The notes under the pieces: model-generated
Seen by the model: the letters and a program-made list of their open reading frames with translations, nothing else
Database searches by the model: none
What the model was told of the DNA's origin: nothing
Shown: positions 37,595 through 46,376 of the stretch, piece after piece
Layout of the letters: each line of letters opens with the position of its first letter
How positions within the stretch are numbered: position 1 is the first letter of the stretch
NCBI GenBank assembly: GCA_964616175.1
Contig: CAZTUH010000004.1
Location: forward strand, 1-64,000
From: CAZTUH01 sp964616175
Lineage (GTDB): Bacteria > Pseudomonadota > Gammaproteobacteria > Burkholderiales > Burkholderiaceae_B
DNA: 64,000 nucleotides
Direction of reading: 5' to 3'
Program-made: the position numbers and the translations under genes

Positions 37595-38344
37595 TTACTG
37601 ATTATTGTATCTTTGACGCATACTTTCATATAAACATATTGCACTAGCAACACTAACATTCAAATTTTTTATTTCACCAAGCATTGGAATTGAGACCAAT
37701 TGATCACAAGCATCTCTAGTCAATCGACGCATACCTTCATTTTCTGAACCCATGATCCAAGCTATCGGCTGATTTGCATCAATCTTATATAAATTACTAG
37801 AAGCATATTCATTAGTCCCAATTAATTGAATACCTCGATCCTTCAATTGCCTTAACGCTCTTGCAAGATTTGTTACTATTAGACAAGGAATAGATTCTAT
37901 AGCCCCACAAGAAACCCGATTAACAATCGGATTGCTATAACTAGCTGAACGGTCTTTTGGAATTATCACTGCATGTGCTCCAGCAGCTTCTGCTGAACGG
38001 AGACAAGCTCCTAAATTATGAGGATCTTTTACCCCATCTAAAATAAGCAATAATGGAGGACAATTAACAATTTTATCTAAAACCTCATCAATACTTTTTT
38101 CCATAAACTGAATTTTTGAGCAAAATGCTACTACACCCTGATGTTTGCCTTTGATCAAATTATCAATTCGATTTGCAGAGACAAAGTGAATCGTGCAATT
38201 CATCTTTTGCATATACTTTATAAATGCAGCCATTCTCTTATCCTCGCGAGAGGAATCAATATAAATGCAATCAATAGATCTAGGAATATGTCGTGCTCTT
38301 GAAATTATGCTGTGAAAACTAGTAAGAATCTTTGGTCCGTTCAT
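37595..38344 (-). CDS. rlmB: 23S rRNA (guanosine-2'-O)-methyltransferase RlmB
   Basis: SPOUT-fold enzyme that methylates G2251 of 23S rRNA. 249 residues: N-terminal substrate-binding domain (about residues 1-80), then the SpoU domain with LLILDGVKDPHNLGACLRSAEAAGAHAVIIP, IMGSENEGMRRLTRD and NLNVSVASAICLYE, the three motifs that form the knot. Follows rnr by about 100 bases on the same strand, the usual rnr-rlmB order. Confidence 0.95.
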   Translation of the reverse strand: MNGPKILTSFHSIISRARHIPRSIDCIYIDSSREDKRMAAFIKYMQKMNCTIHFVSANRIDNLIKGKHQGVVAFCSKIQFMEKSIDEVLDKIVNCPPLLLILDGVKDPHNLGACLRSAEAAGAHAVIIPKDRSASYSNPIVNRVSCGAIESIPCLIVTNLARALRQLKDRGIQLIGTNEYASSNLYKIDANQPIAWIMGSENEGMRRLTRDACDQLVSIPMLGEIKNLNVSVASAICLYESMRQRYNNQ

Positions 38345-38448
38345 ATTATTTTTATTTCTTTCAAGATTTTTCCAATCTCTTACAAATAATGAAAAGATTT
38401 GGATTCATAAATAATTTAATTAGAAAAAAATTGAGTTATTCATGAATC

Positions 38449-40650
38449 CTATGCTTCCCAATGCTTAATGAGGCTTAGCTCAATTTTTTTAGTATAGGAG
38501 TCAACTTCGTTAATCTGAACTTGCACTCGGTCTGCCAAACTATAACAGATTCCAGACCTATGGTTTCTTAGTTTTTTTGTAATTTCATTGAACTGAAAAT
38601 TATCGTGACCTAGTTTGGATATATGAATTAATCCTTCTATTTTCAATGAATCCATCATTACAAAAATTCCAAAATTGGTGATGCTTGTGATCGATCCATT
38701 GAAAATTTCTCCTACCCATTTTTTAGCAAAAGAGCATTTCAATTGAGATTCTACATCTCGAGAAACTTCATCTGAACGTCGTTCTTGTAATGACAACAAA
38801 CAAGCTAAATTCTCCCAAGAAGATTTTTCTTTTTTCCACTCCGAAAAATAATTTTGAATATCCAGTTCATTTAAGTACAGGTCATAATTTTTTCCTTGAA
38901 GTATTGATTTGATAATTCTATGCATTAAAAGGTCTGGATATCTGCGAATAGGAGAGGTAAAATGACTATAGTTAGTATAAGCTAATCCAAAATGTCCAAT
39001 ATTTTTTGGGCTATAAAAAGCTTGTTGCATTGAACGCAAGCACATAGATTGGATTATGTTAAAATCTGATCGATGATGTACTGAATCTAGGAAATCATTG
39101 TAGTCCTTTGCTCTTGGTTTTTCCCTATAGTTCATAGATAGGTTTAACGATTTTAAAAATCCTTGCAAGTTGCTTAGACGTTCTTGAGTAGGCTGATCAT
39201 GTACTCGATATAAGTTTGGATGTCCGACTTTAGAAACAAAATCAGCTGCACAAGTATTAGCTGCAAGCATACATTCTTCGACCAAGCGTTGAGCGTCATT
39301 TCGGCTTTCAAAGATTATTCTCTTAATCTTTCCAAACTTATTCAATATTAATTTAGTTTCTGTTATATCGAAATCTATGGTTCCCCTTCTTTTTCGAGCT
39401 TTTAAAAAAGCAATATAGAGTTCATATAATTTACCAATCAAAGATCCTAATTTATTTTCTGTTTCATCTCTCCGAACTGATTTTCTTGAGGATAGAAATT
39501 TATAAACTTCACTGTAAGTAGTTCTAGCAAAAGAATTTATTATGGCATTATAAAATCTATATGAAACAACTGTACCAGCTTGTCTTCCATGCAAAAGAAC
39601 AGTCATATCACAAACTAGAACTAACCTATCAGCACTTGGCAGAAGAGAACATAGTTTGTTAGATAATTTTTCCGGCAACATTGGAATTACTTTTCGAGGA
39701 AAATATATACTTGTAGCTCTTTTCAATGCTTCATTATCTAGAAAACTATTTGGCTTGACATAATGGCTTACATCTGAGATAGCTACTAATAACCTCAACT
39801 TTTCCTGGTTTTCAAAATCTTTTTTTTGAACAGATTCACAGTAAATTGCATCATCAAAATCTAAAGAATCTTCATTATCAATAGTAATAAATGGAGTATT
39901 ACGTAGATCAATGCGATCAGAAAAATCCTCTTCAAGTATCGAATCTGGCAGCGCTTCTGCTTGATGTATTACCTCTTCTGGAAAGTTAGAGGATATCTCA
40001 AATTTTCGCATTGAAATTTCAATTTCAATTCCAGGATCTTTTAAGTAACCTAGTATTTCATGTATGTGAGCAATTGGTTTATTGTAACGTGTAGGATATT
40101 CAACGATGTGAGCTATTACTACCTGCCCATTTTTTGCTCCATTTACTCCATTTGAAGGAATGATAATATCTTGTCTGATGCGTTGATCATCAGGAAGAAA
40201 AATTCCAAGATTTGATTTTACAAAAAATTGGCCTACCAAATTTACCTGTTTTCGATTCAAAATTTCCACAATTTTTCCTGAATACTTGCCATGATATTTA
40301 TTTCCGAGTTTTGCAATAACTTTATCTCCATGCATGACTTTTAACATTTCTCGGAAAGAGAGGTATAAATCTGGCTTTCCATCATCGCGCAAAAGGAAAC
40401 CAAACCCATCTCGATGTCCTTCAACTTTTCCTGATATTAAATGTCGATTTGATAAAAGTTTAATTTCATGAAAATTGAAAATCAACTGACCATCACGCTG
40501 CATTGCTGCTAATCTTTTAGAAAATCCATTACATATTTCATCTGTGATTTTCAATTGATGCTTCAGTTCAGAGTATAGAACAGGAGAGTGGCTTGATCGC
40601 AAAATGCGTAAGATTTCCTCTCTTGAAGGTATCCCAATGTTAGATTTCAT
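38449..40650 (-). CDS. rnr: Ribonuclease R
   Basis: Processive 3'-5' exoribonuclease that can degrade structured RNA. 733 residues, shorter than the usual 800 or more because the basic C-terminal tail is absent. Order: N-terminal helix-turn-helix, cold-shock domains (around GKVEGHRDGFGFLLRD), RNB catalytic domain with TIDNEDSLDFDDAIYCE (metal-binding aspartates) and AYTNYSHFTSPIRRYPDLLMHR, and an S1 domain (GEIFNGSITSITNFGIFVMM). RNase II is the alternative; the helix-turn-helix and length favour RNase R. Confidence 0.95.
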   Translation of the reverse strand: MKSNIGIPSREEILRILRSSHSPVLYSELKHQLKITDEICNGFSKRLAAMQRDGQLIFNFHEIKLLSNRHLISGKVEGHRDGFGFLLRDDGKPDLYLSFREMLKVMHGDKVIAKLGNKYHGKYSGKIVEILNRKQVNLVGQFFVKSNLGIFLPDDQRIRQDIIIPSNGVNGAKNGQVVIAHIVEYPTRYNKPIAHIHEILGYLKDPGIEIEISMRKFEISSNFPEEVIHQAEALPDSILEEDFSDRIDLRNTPFITIDNEDSLDFDDAIYCESVQKKDFENQEKLRLLVAISDVSHYVKPNSFLDNEALKRATSIYFPRKVIPMLPEKLSNKLCSLLPSADRLVLVCDMTVLLHGRQAGTVVSYRFYNAIINSFARTTYSEVYKFLSSRKSVRRDETENKLGSLIGKLYELYIAFLKARKRRGTIDFDITETKLILNKFGKIKRIIFESRNDAQRLVEECMLAANTCAADFVSKVGHPNLYRVHDQPTQERLSNLQGFLKSLNLSMNYREKPRAKDYNDFLDSVHHRSDFNIIQSMCLRSMQQAFYSPKNIGHFGLAYTNYSHFTSPIRRYPDLLMHRIIKSILQGKNYDLYLNELDIQNYFSEWKKEKSSWENLACLLSLQERRSDEVSRDVESQLKCSFAKKWVGEIFNGSITSITNFGIFVMMDSLKIEGLIHISKLGHDNFQFNEITKKLRNHRSGICYSLADRVQVQINEVDSYTKKIELSLIKHWEA

Positions 40651-40946
40651 TGATCTTTAACAACCATCATTGGAAGCATATTTCCAAATATTTCTTGATT
40701 CATGATTCAATCTTTTGAGTAGTTTTAGAGTTCTTTTCATAATAAAAACATTTATATTGAAAAGAACAAGTTTTATCGATTTTTAGAACTATATCTATCC
40801 TATTTATTTTTTATAAATCACTTTTTATCTTAGAAAAATTCTGGATAAATGTTAATTTAGTGAAACAAAAACACTCAAAAATTTTTTAATTAAAACCTGA
40901 ATCAAAAAAATATAGAACTAAAAATTGAATATTGAATTGATATTTC

Positions 40947-41031
40947 TGGTGCCCAGGAGAGGATTTGAACCTCTAAACCTCCCGGTACATGGATCTGAAC
41001 CATGCGCGTCTACCATTTTCGCCACCTGGGC
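40947..41031 (-). tRNA. tRNA-Leu (anticodon CAG)
   Basis: 85 bases with a long variable arm, as in leucine tRNAs. Acceptor GCCCAGG / CCTGGGC, anticodon loop TTCAGAT (anticodon CAG), T-arm GAGGTTCAAATCCTC and encoded CCA. All stems pair. Confidence 0.97.
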
Positions 41032-41202
41032 ATTTATTATGCGTATTATGAAACCTTATCAAGTAATGCAAAGATTCTTTTGAATTAGACGCTTTACAGT
41101 TTTCTTTGGAAAGATGATATACCAAAAATTAATTAATCAAAATTCAAGAATTTCAAAGCTGAAAATTCCTGATTTCTGTTCTCACAAGGTCTTCTTAATC
41201 TC

Positions 41203-41232
41203 AGTATAGTTCACTATAGCACGACCTGTCAA
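41203..41232 (-). promoter_or_regulatory. Sigma-70 promoter directed towards tRNA-Leu
   Basis: On the minus strand, TTGACA (41227-41232) and TATACT (41203-41208) with an 18-base spacer, a near-consensus promoter, placed about 170 bases before tRNA-Leu. A palindrome (TATAGT, two bases, ACTATA at 41205-41218) overlaps the -10 and the adjacent spacer and could be an operator. Confidence 0.6.
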
Positions 41233-41333
41233 AAGCAAGAAAAACTCGAGTACAATGCAATTGCTCTGTCTTAAAAAAATTTAGCTCAATCATTCCTAAT
41301 ATTTAATGTTCGAGCTATTCAGGCCGATTTTTG

Positions 41334-41342
41334 TGCTATGAT
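41334..41342 (+). promoter_or_regulatory. Possible extended -10 promoter of tRNA-Met
   Basis: TGCTATGAT at 41334-41342 matches an extended -10 (TG, one base, TATGAT) about 62 bases before tRNA-Met. No good -35 was found, which extended -10 promoters can do without. A 9-bp perfect hairpin (TATACCATC and GATGGTATA, 41363-41383) lies between this site and the tRNA. Confidence 0.4.
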
Positions 41343-41403
41343 TAAAACCTTTTCAATTTTCCTATACCATCTCTGATGGTATAAGATTTTAATCTTTTTT
41401 AAA

Positions 41404-41477
41404 GGCGCATTAGCTCAGAAGGTAAGAGCAACGGAATCATAATCCGGAGGTCCCCTGTTCGAACCAGGGATGCGCTA
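41404..41477 (+). tRNA. tRNA-Met (anticodon CAU), elongator type
   Basis: Acceptor GGCGCAT / ATGCGCT, D-arm GCTCAGAAGGTAAGAGC, anticodon loop ATCATAA (anticodon CAT), T-arm CCCTGTTCGAACCAGGG. The strong G-C acceptor start and sequence around the anticodon (GGAATCATAATCC) match the elongator tRNA-Met of betaproteobacteria rather than tRNA-Ile(CAU) or the initiator. The discriminator A is followed by CCG, so the CCA end is not fully encoded, unlike the other two tRNAs here. Confidence 0.92.
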
Positions 41478-41529
41478 CCGAGTCATTTCCCTCTAAATAA
41501 TGTAGAATTTATTTCCTGAACGAAGGAAT

Positions 41530-41991
41530 TCACCCCTTCTTTTTGAAATTTTCGTGGCAAGTTTTACAAGATTCAGCTGATTTTTTGAAAAAAAATTGTA
41601 TTTCTTTCAAATTCTCTGAATATATAGCATCTGATAATTGCTCGATATTCATTTTTAAATCTTCTTGTTTTTTTTCAAATTCTGAAAAATTGTTCCAAAT
41701 TTTTGGTAAGGCACTTCCCCCTTCAGTTCGGAAACTAAAACCAGACCATGGCAATTTAACTAAAACTCTAAGTATTTCTATGTTCTGTTTAAGCATCATA
41801 GAATCATAAGGAACTTTTCCAATAATCATTGGACGAATCTGAGAAAAATGGAATGAAATTAACTGAAAAGCAGATTTTCTATACTTAATTGCTTCTTCAT
41901 CTCCTTTAAAAATCACCTGAGCATAAGAAAATATAGGAATGGCTATTAAAAAAACAGAAAAGACAAGAGAAGCAGAATATTTGTTTCGCAT
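41530..41991 (-). CDS. Cytochrome c' (class II c-type cytochrome), periplasmic
   Basis: 153 residues: signal peptide (residues 1 to about 24, ending SYAQ), then a four-helix-bundle cytochrome with the haem motif Cys142-His146 (CKTCH) at the C-terminus, where cytochrome c' carries it. The helix starting AIKYRKSAFQLISFHFSQIRPMI fits the family. Cytochromes c' bind NO and small gases and may protect against nitrosative stress; a respiratory electron carrier role is less likely. It requires cytochrome c maturation genes elsewhere. Monocistronic. Confidence 0.87.
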   Translation of the reverse strand: MRNKYSASLVFSVFLIAIPIFSYAQVIFKGDEEAIKYRKSAFQLISFHFSQIRPMIIGKVPYDSMMLKQNIEILRVLVKLPWSGFSFRTEGGSALPKIWNNFSEFEKKQEDLKMNIEQLSDAIYSENLKEIQFFFKKSAESCKTCHENFKKKG

Positions 41992-42057
41992 AAATTATTT
42001 CCTATCAATATAACCCCCCTATTATTTTTATTCAGAATCTCTTTCTAAATCAAATAA

Positions 42058-43479
42058 TTAAGCAAGAATAGATTTTGCTAATTGAACAGCTATACCAATA
42101 TAATTTCTAGGAGTCATCTCTAACAAAATTTTTTTTACATCAAGAGGAAGTTTTAAAGAATGAATAAATTCATGAATAGAAGTTTTAGTTATATTTTTCC
42201 CTCTTGTAAAGGACTTAAGCTGTTCATAAGGCTTATGAAATCCATAACGTCGCATTACAGTTTGTATAGGTTCAGCTAAAACCTCCCAATGTTGATCAAG
42301 ATCATTATCAATGATCTCTCTATTAATACCTAATCTAAACAAACCTCGAGAACATGATTCCCATGCTAATAAACAGTGTCCTAAAGCAACACCAATATTG
42401 CGAAGAACAGTTGAATCAGTCAGATCTCTTTGCCACCGGGAAACAGGTAATTTGTCAGCCATATGACGAAGTATAGAGTTTGCCAAGCCTAAATTACCTT
42501 CGGAATTTTCAAAATCAATTGGGTTGATCTTATGAGGCATAGTAGACGAGCCAATCTCGTTAGTTTTCAAATTTGAAGAAAAAAAATATCCAAGAGAAAA
42601 GTATCCCCAAATATCTCGATTTAGGTCAAGAACAATATTGTTTAATCTTGCTATAGCATCAAACAAGCAACACATCCAATCATGTGGTTCTATTTGAGTA
42701 GTATATTTATTTTGAATGATTCCTAGACTATCTAGAACAGATTTACTAAATCCTGGCCAATCAATTTCAGGATAAGCTAAAACATGTGCATTGTAGTTCC
42801 CTGTTGCCCCATTTAATTTTGCTGTTGGATTAATAGAAATGATTGAATCAATTGCTTGCCTTAATCTGACTGAAAAATTAGCAAATTCTTTTCCCAAAGT
42901 AGTAGGGCTTGCTGGTTGGCCATGAGTTCTTGAAAGCATTGATTGTTCTGCATTTTTTATCGCTAGATTCTCAAGTTTTTTTACTAAATCATTGAGGCAT
43001 GGAACAATGCAAAATTCCCGCATTTTCAATAACATGAGCGCATAGGATACACTATTGATATCATCAGAGGTACATGCAAAGTGCACAAATTCTGATGCAT
43101 TTCTTAATTCAAAATTTCCTAATAATTTTTCTTTCAGCCAATACTCTACAGCTTTGACATCATGATTTACTACCTTTTCAATATCTTTAATTTGGCTAAT
43201 ATCTGATTCAGAAAAATTTTCTGCCAAGTTGTATAGATATATCTTTCCATCATTGGAAAAGGGTTTCAATTCAGGCAAACCAGCTTCCGATAGAAATATT
43301 AACCAAGTTATTTCAACTTTTAATCGATGAAATATAAGTGCAGATTCAGATAAAAAATTTCGAAGAATTTTCAAATTTTCTGACGAAGCATAACGACCAT
43401 CCAAAGGAGAAATTGCATTAAGCTTGCTAAGCCTCTGATTACAAGTATCATTGTTCAGTTTCTTCTGTTTGTCTTTCAT
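42058..43479 (-). CDS. purB: Adenylosuccinate lyase
   Basis: Acts twice in purine synthesis: cleaves SAICAR and adenylosuccinate, releasing fumarate. 473 residues, long proteobacterial form starting with LNAISPLDGRYAS. Landmarks are KAVEYWLKEKL, HFACTSDDINSVSYAL, SRTHGQPASPTTLGKE and the family signature GSSTMPHKINPIDFENSEGN. Convergent or divergent partners are not functionally linked. A short gap with no feature separates it from mnmA. Confidence 0.96.
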   Translation of the reverse strand: MKDKQKKLNNDTCNQRLSKLNAISPLDGRYASSENLKILRNFLSESALIFHRLKVEITWLIFLSEAGLPELKPFSNDGKIYLYNLAENFSESDISQIKDIEKVVNHDVKAVEYWLKEKLLGNFELRNASEFVHFACTSDDINSVSYALMLLKMREFCIVPCLNDLVKKLENLAIKNAEQSMLSRTHGQPASPTTLGKEFANFSVRLRQAIDSIISINPTAKLNGATGNYNAHVLAYPEIDWPGFSKSVLDSLGIIQNKYTTQIEPHDWMCCLFDAIARLNNIVLDLNRDIWGYFSLGYFFSSNLKTNEIGSSTMPHKINPIDFENSEGNLGLANSILRHMADKLPVSRWQRDLTDSTVLRNIGVALGHCLLAWESCSRGLFRLGINREIIDNDLDQHWEVLAEPIQTVMRRYGFHKPYEQLKSFTRGKNITKTSIHEFIHSLKLPLDVKKILLEMTPRNYIGIAVQLAKSILA

Positions 43480-43649
43480 AAAAATTGCATCATTTCATTA
43501 GAAAATAAAAAAAGTGAATTTAAAAAAAATCAAAGTTAGAATGAAATAATAAGTCATTAACAAATATACCTAATCAATTTTTTAAATACAGAAATTTCAT
43601 TAGTTAAATTTTTTTCAGATATGGATGATTGGATTTAGATTTCAAAAAA

Positions 43650-44768
43650 TCAGTAAATAATTCCTCCACCCAAGCATATATCTTTTTCATATAGTACTGC
43701 TGATTGTCCTGGGGTAACAGCCCATTGTGGTTCAGAAAAAATTAGCTCAAACATACTGAAATTTTTTACTTTTAAGTAACAATCAGTACTTGTATGCTGA
43801 AAACGAATCTTAACTTTATATTCTGAGTCTTTCGGAGGGAATTCAGATATCCAAGTTGCATCACCAGCATAAAGATTTTTCGAAAAAAGTTTCGGATGGT
43901 TATTTCCCTGAACGACAATTAAAGCATTTTTCCCAAAGTTCTTAGATGCAACGTACCATGCATTATTTTTAGTTTTTACATTTTTATCTTCAGCATAGTT
44001 TTTAATACCTCCTATTTTTAGCCCTTTCCTCTGTCCTATTGTATAAAAAGGCAATCCATCATGATTGCCTATAATATTTTTGTTTTCTGAGATTAATATA
44101 GGACCTGGTTTGAAAGGAATGAAATTGGATAAAAATTTTTTAAAAGGCCTTTTACCAATGAAACATATTCCTGTTGAATCTTTCTTATCAAAATTGTGCA
44201 AACCAACTTCCTGAGCAATTCTTCGGACTTGGCTTTTGGAAATTTCTCCTAAGGGAAAAATTGTATTTAGCAATTGAGCTTGATTTAATCTATATAAAAA
44301 ATAACTTTGATCTTTTTGCGCATCATTAGCTCTAGCCAGATGTATTTTTTTTCCAATTTTTACAATTTTTGCATAGTGTCCAGTAGCTATGTAATCCGCA
44401 CCTAATTTAAATGCATGTTCCATAAATGAGGAAAATTTTATTTCAGAATTGCAAAACACATCTGGATTAGGGGTTCGTCCAGCTGAATACTCATTGAGAA
44501 AATTTTTGAAAACACGGTCCTTATATTGCAAAGAAAAATCAACGTAGTCAAATTCTATACCAATGTAATCTGCAATACTTACCGCATCCAAAAAATCCTT
44601 TTTTATTGAACAATAACTTAATTTATCTTGCCAATTCTTCATAAATAAACCAATAACTTGGTATCCCTGTTGTTTTAGTAACCAAGCTGCAACAGATGAA
44701 TCAACCCCACCAGACATACCAATAACAACACAACCCTTTTTGAAATATTTGTGTGATATAGAAGACAT
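43650..44768 (-). CDS. mnmA: tRNA-specific 2-thiouridylase MnmA
   Basis: Inserts sulfur at C2 of the wobble uridine in tRNA-Lys, -Glu and -Gln. About 372 residues. PP-loop VIGMSGGVDSSVAAWLL, then GRTPNPDVFCNSEIKF (first catalytic cysteine), ATGHYAKI, and DSTGICFIGKRPFKKFL (second cysteine). The C-terminal barrel ends GQSAVLYEKDICLGGGII. The frame extends to 44822, but ATG 44768 is more likely because it gives a normal N-terminus and avoids overlap with the divergent transcription unit. Confidence 0.95.
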   Translation of the reverse strand: MSSISHKYFKKGCVVIGMSGGVDSSVAAWLLKQQGYQVIGLFMKNWQDKLSYCSIKKDFLDAVSIADYIGIEFDYVDFSLQYKDRVFKNFLNEYSAGRTPNPDVFCNSEIKFSSFMEHAFKLGADYIATGHYAKIVKIGKKIHLARANDAQKDQSYFLYRLNQAQLLNTIFPLGEISKSQVRRIAQEVGLHNFDKKDSTGICFIGKRPFKKFLSNFIPFKPGPILISENKNIIGNHDGLPFYTIGQRKGLKIGGIKNYAEDKNVKTKNNAWYVASKNFGKNALIVVQGNNHPKLFSKNLYAGDATWISEFPPKDSEYKVKIRFQHTSTDCYLKVKNFSMFELIFSEPQWAVTPGQSAVLYEKDICLGGGIIY

Positions 44769-44928
44769 ATTTTTAAACCCATGTATTATAAAATCTAGTA
44801 TATTCTTATAGTGGATGCTCATTGGTTTTTTTTCATTATCTCCTATGGGTCAATTTCATTTGCATTTTGCTTTATACAAAAAAATTAAAATAATAGTTGA
44901 TCAACCAAATTTCCAATTGAGGAGTTCT

Positions 44929-46044
44929 ATGCAAATCGGCATACCTAAAGAAATTCATAAAGGAGAAACTCGAGTAGCGGCTACTCCAGAGACTGTAAAA
45001 AAGTACATTATTAATAACCATACTGTTGTTGTTGAAAAGGATGCTGGGGCAGCAGCAAATTTTTCTAATAAGGATTATACGGAATCTGGAGCTGTTATAG
45101 GAACAACAAATGAAACTTTAGCATGTGAATTAGTATTAAAGGTAAACAGTCCAAATGATTTGGAACTAAGCATGATGAAATCCGGCACTGTAATTATTGG
45201 CATGTTAAATCCTTTCAACATTGAAAATTTAAATAAAATTTCAAAAGCTGGTTTAACTGCATTCTCGTTAGAAGCAGTTCCCCGGGTTACAAGGGCTCAA
45301 AGCATGGATGTACTTTCCTCACAAGCAAGTTTATCTGGATATAAAGCCGTTTTATTAGCTGTTCAATACTATCAACGTTTTGTTCCAATGATGATGACAG
45401 CAGCTGGTACTCTTAGAGCGGCCCGAGTTTTGGTACTTGGTGCAGGAGTTGCGGGGCTTCAGGCAATAGCAACAGCAAAACGACTGGGAGCTATTGTTGA
45501 AGCTTCAGATGTTCGTCCTATGGCTAAAGAACAAGTTGAATCATTAGGAGCAAAATTTATAGATGTTCCTTTTGAGACTAATGAAGAAGAGGCAATCGCA
45601 AAAGGGAAGGATGGTTATGCTCGATCTATGCCTAAGAGCTGGATGGATCGACAATCAGCATTAGTTTCCGAGAAATGTAAAAACTCTGATATTGTTATTG
45701 CAACTGCTCTGATTCCAGGAAAACCTGCTCCGAAATTGGTTTTCGAATCTACAGTAAGATCAATGAAACCAGGTTCAATTATAGTTGATATAGCTGCTGG
45801 ATTTGGAGGAAATTGCGAATTGTCAGAACCTGATAAAGTTTTGGAAAAATATGGAATAACTTTGATAGGATTTACAAATCTTCCAGCCAAAATTTCAACT
45901 GATGCTTCTATACTTTATTCAAATAACCTTTTTAATTTTGTAAAACTAATTTCAAATGAAAAGGGATCTTTAGACATAAAACAGGACGATGAAATTGTAA
46001 AGACTTGTTTGATGTGTTTTGAAAACACAATTTTTCGGGGGTAA
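44929..46044 (+). CDS. pntAA: NAD(P) transhydrogenase alpha subunit, part 1 (NAD-binding domain)
   Basis: Soluble domain I of the proton-translocating transhydrogenase that makes NADPH from NADH using the proton gradient. 371 residues starting MQIGIPKEIHKGETRVAATPETV, with the Rossmann motif VLVLGAGVAGLQAIATAKRLGA and the conserved RPMAKEQVESLGA. GGAG lies five bases before ATG 44929; the open frame further upstream is not used. The enzyme is split in three genes (pntAA, pntAB, pntB), which follow at short spacing. Confidence 0.95.
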   Translation: MQIGIPKEIHKGETRVAATPETVKKYIINNHTVVVEKDAGAAANFSNKDYTESGAVIGTTNETLACELVLKVNSPNDLELSMMKSGTVIIGMLNPFNIENLNKISKAGLTAFSLEAVPRVTRAQSMDVLSSQASLSGYKAVLLAVQYYQRFVPMMMTAAGTLRAARVLVLGAGVAGLQAIATAKRLGAIVEASDVRPMAKEQVESLGAKFIDVPFETNEEEAIAKGKDGYARSMPKSWMDRQSALVSEKCKNSDIVIATALIPGKPAPKLVFESTVRSMKPGSIIVDIAAGFGGNCELSEPDKVLEKYGITLIGFTNLPAKISTDASILYSNNLFNFVKLISNEKGSLDIKQDDEIVKTCLMCFENTIFRG

Positions 46045-46052
46045 TTAAAAAT

Positions 46053-46376
46053 ATGGATATTATTAGTCCAACATTGGTTAATTTAATTATTTTTGTATTG
46101 TCTATCTATGTAGGCTATCACGTTGTTTGGAATGTGACTCCTGCATTACATACCCCACTAATGGCTGTTACGAATGCTATATCAGCAATTGTTATTGTTG
46201 GTGGGCTTCTTGCTGCAGCATTAACCGAAGAGAGTCTACTAGCACGTGGACTAGGCATAGTTGCTGTAATTCTATCTGCTATCAATGTGTTTGGAGGATT
46301 TCTGGTAACATGGAGAATGCTTGAGATGTTTAAGAAAAAAACAAAAAAACCTTCAAAGGAATCTATAAAATCATGA
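46053..46376 (+). CDS. pntAB: NAD(P) transhydrogenase alpha subunit, part 2 (membrane domain)
   Basis: 107 residues with three transmembrane helices (TLVNLIIFVLSIYVGYHV, ISAIVIVGGLLAAAL, GLGIVAVILSAINVFGGF) forming part of membrane domain II. The VWNVTPALHTPLMAVTNAISAI string is characteristic. pntB starts within its last four bases, so the two are translationally coupled. Confidence 0.95.
   Translation: MDIISPTLVNLIIFVLSIYVGYHVVWNVTPALHTPLMAVTNAISAIVIVGGLLAAALTEESLLARGLGIVAVILSAINVFGGFLVTWRMLEMFKKKTKKPSKESIKS

Larger units (their letters stand above)
40651..41529. other. Intergenic region with two tRNA genes
   Basis: About 880 bases between rnr and the cytochrome c' gene. It contains tRNA-Leu (minus strand), its promoter, tRNA-Met (plus strand) and short inverted repeats, listed separately. 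The parts 40651-40946 and 41032-41200 show no other feature. Confidence 0.6.
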
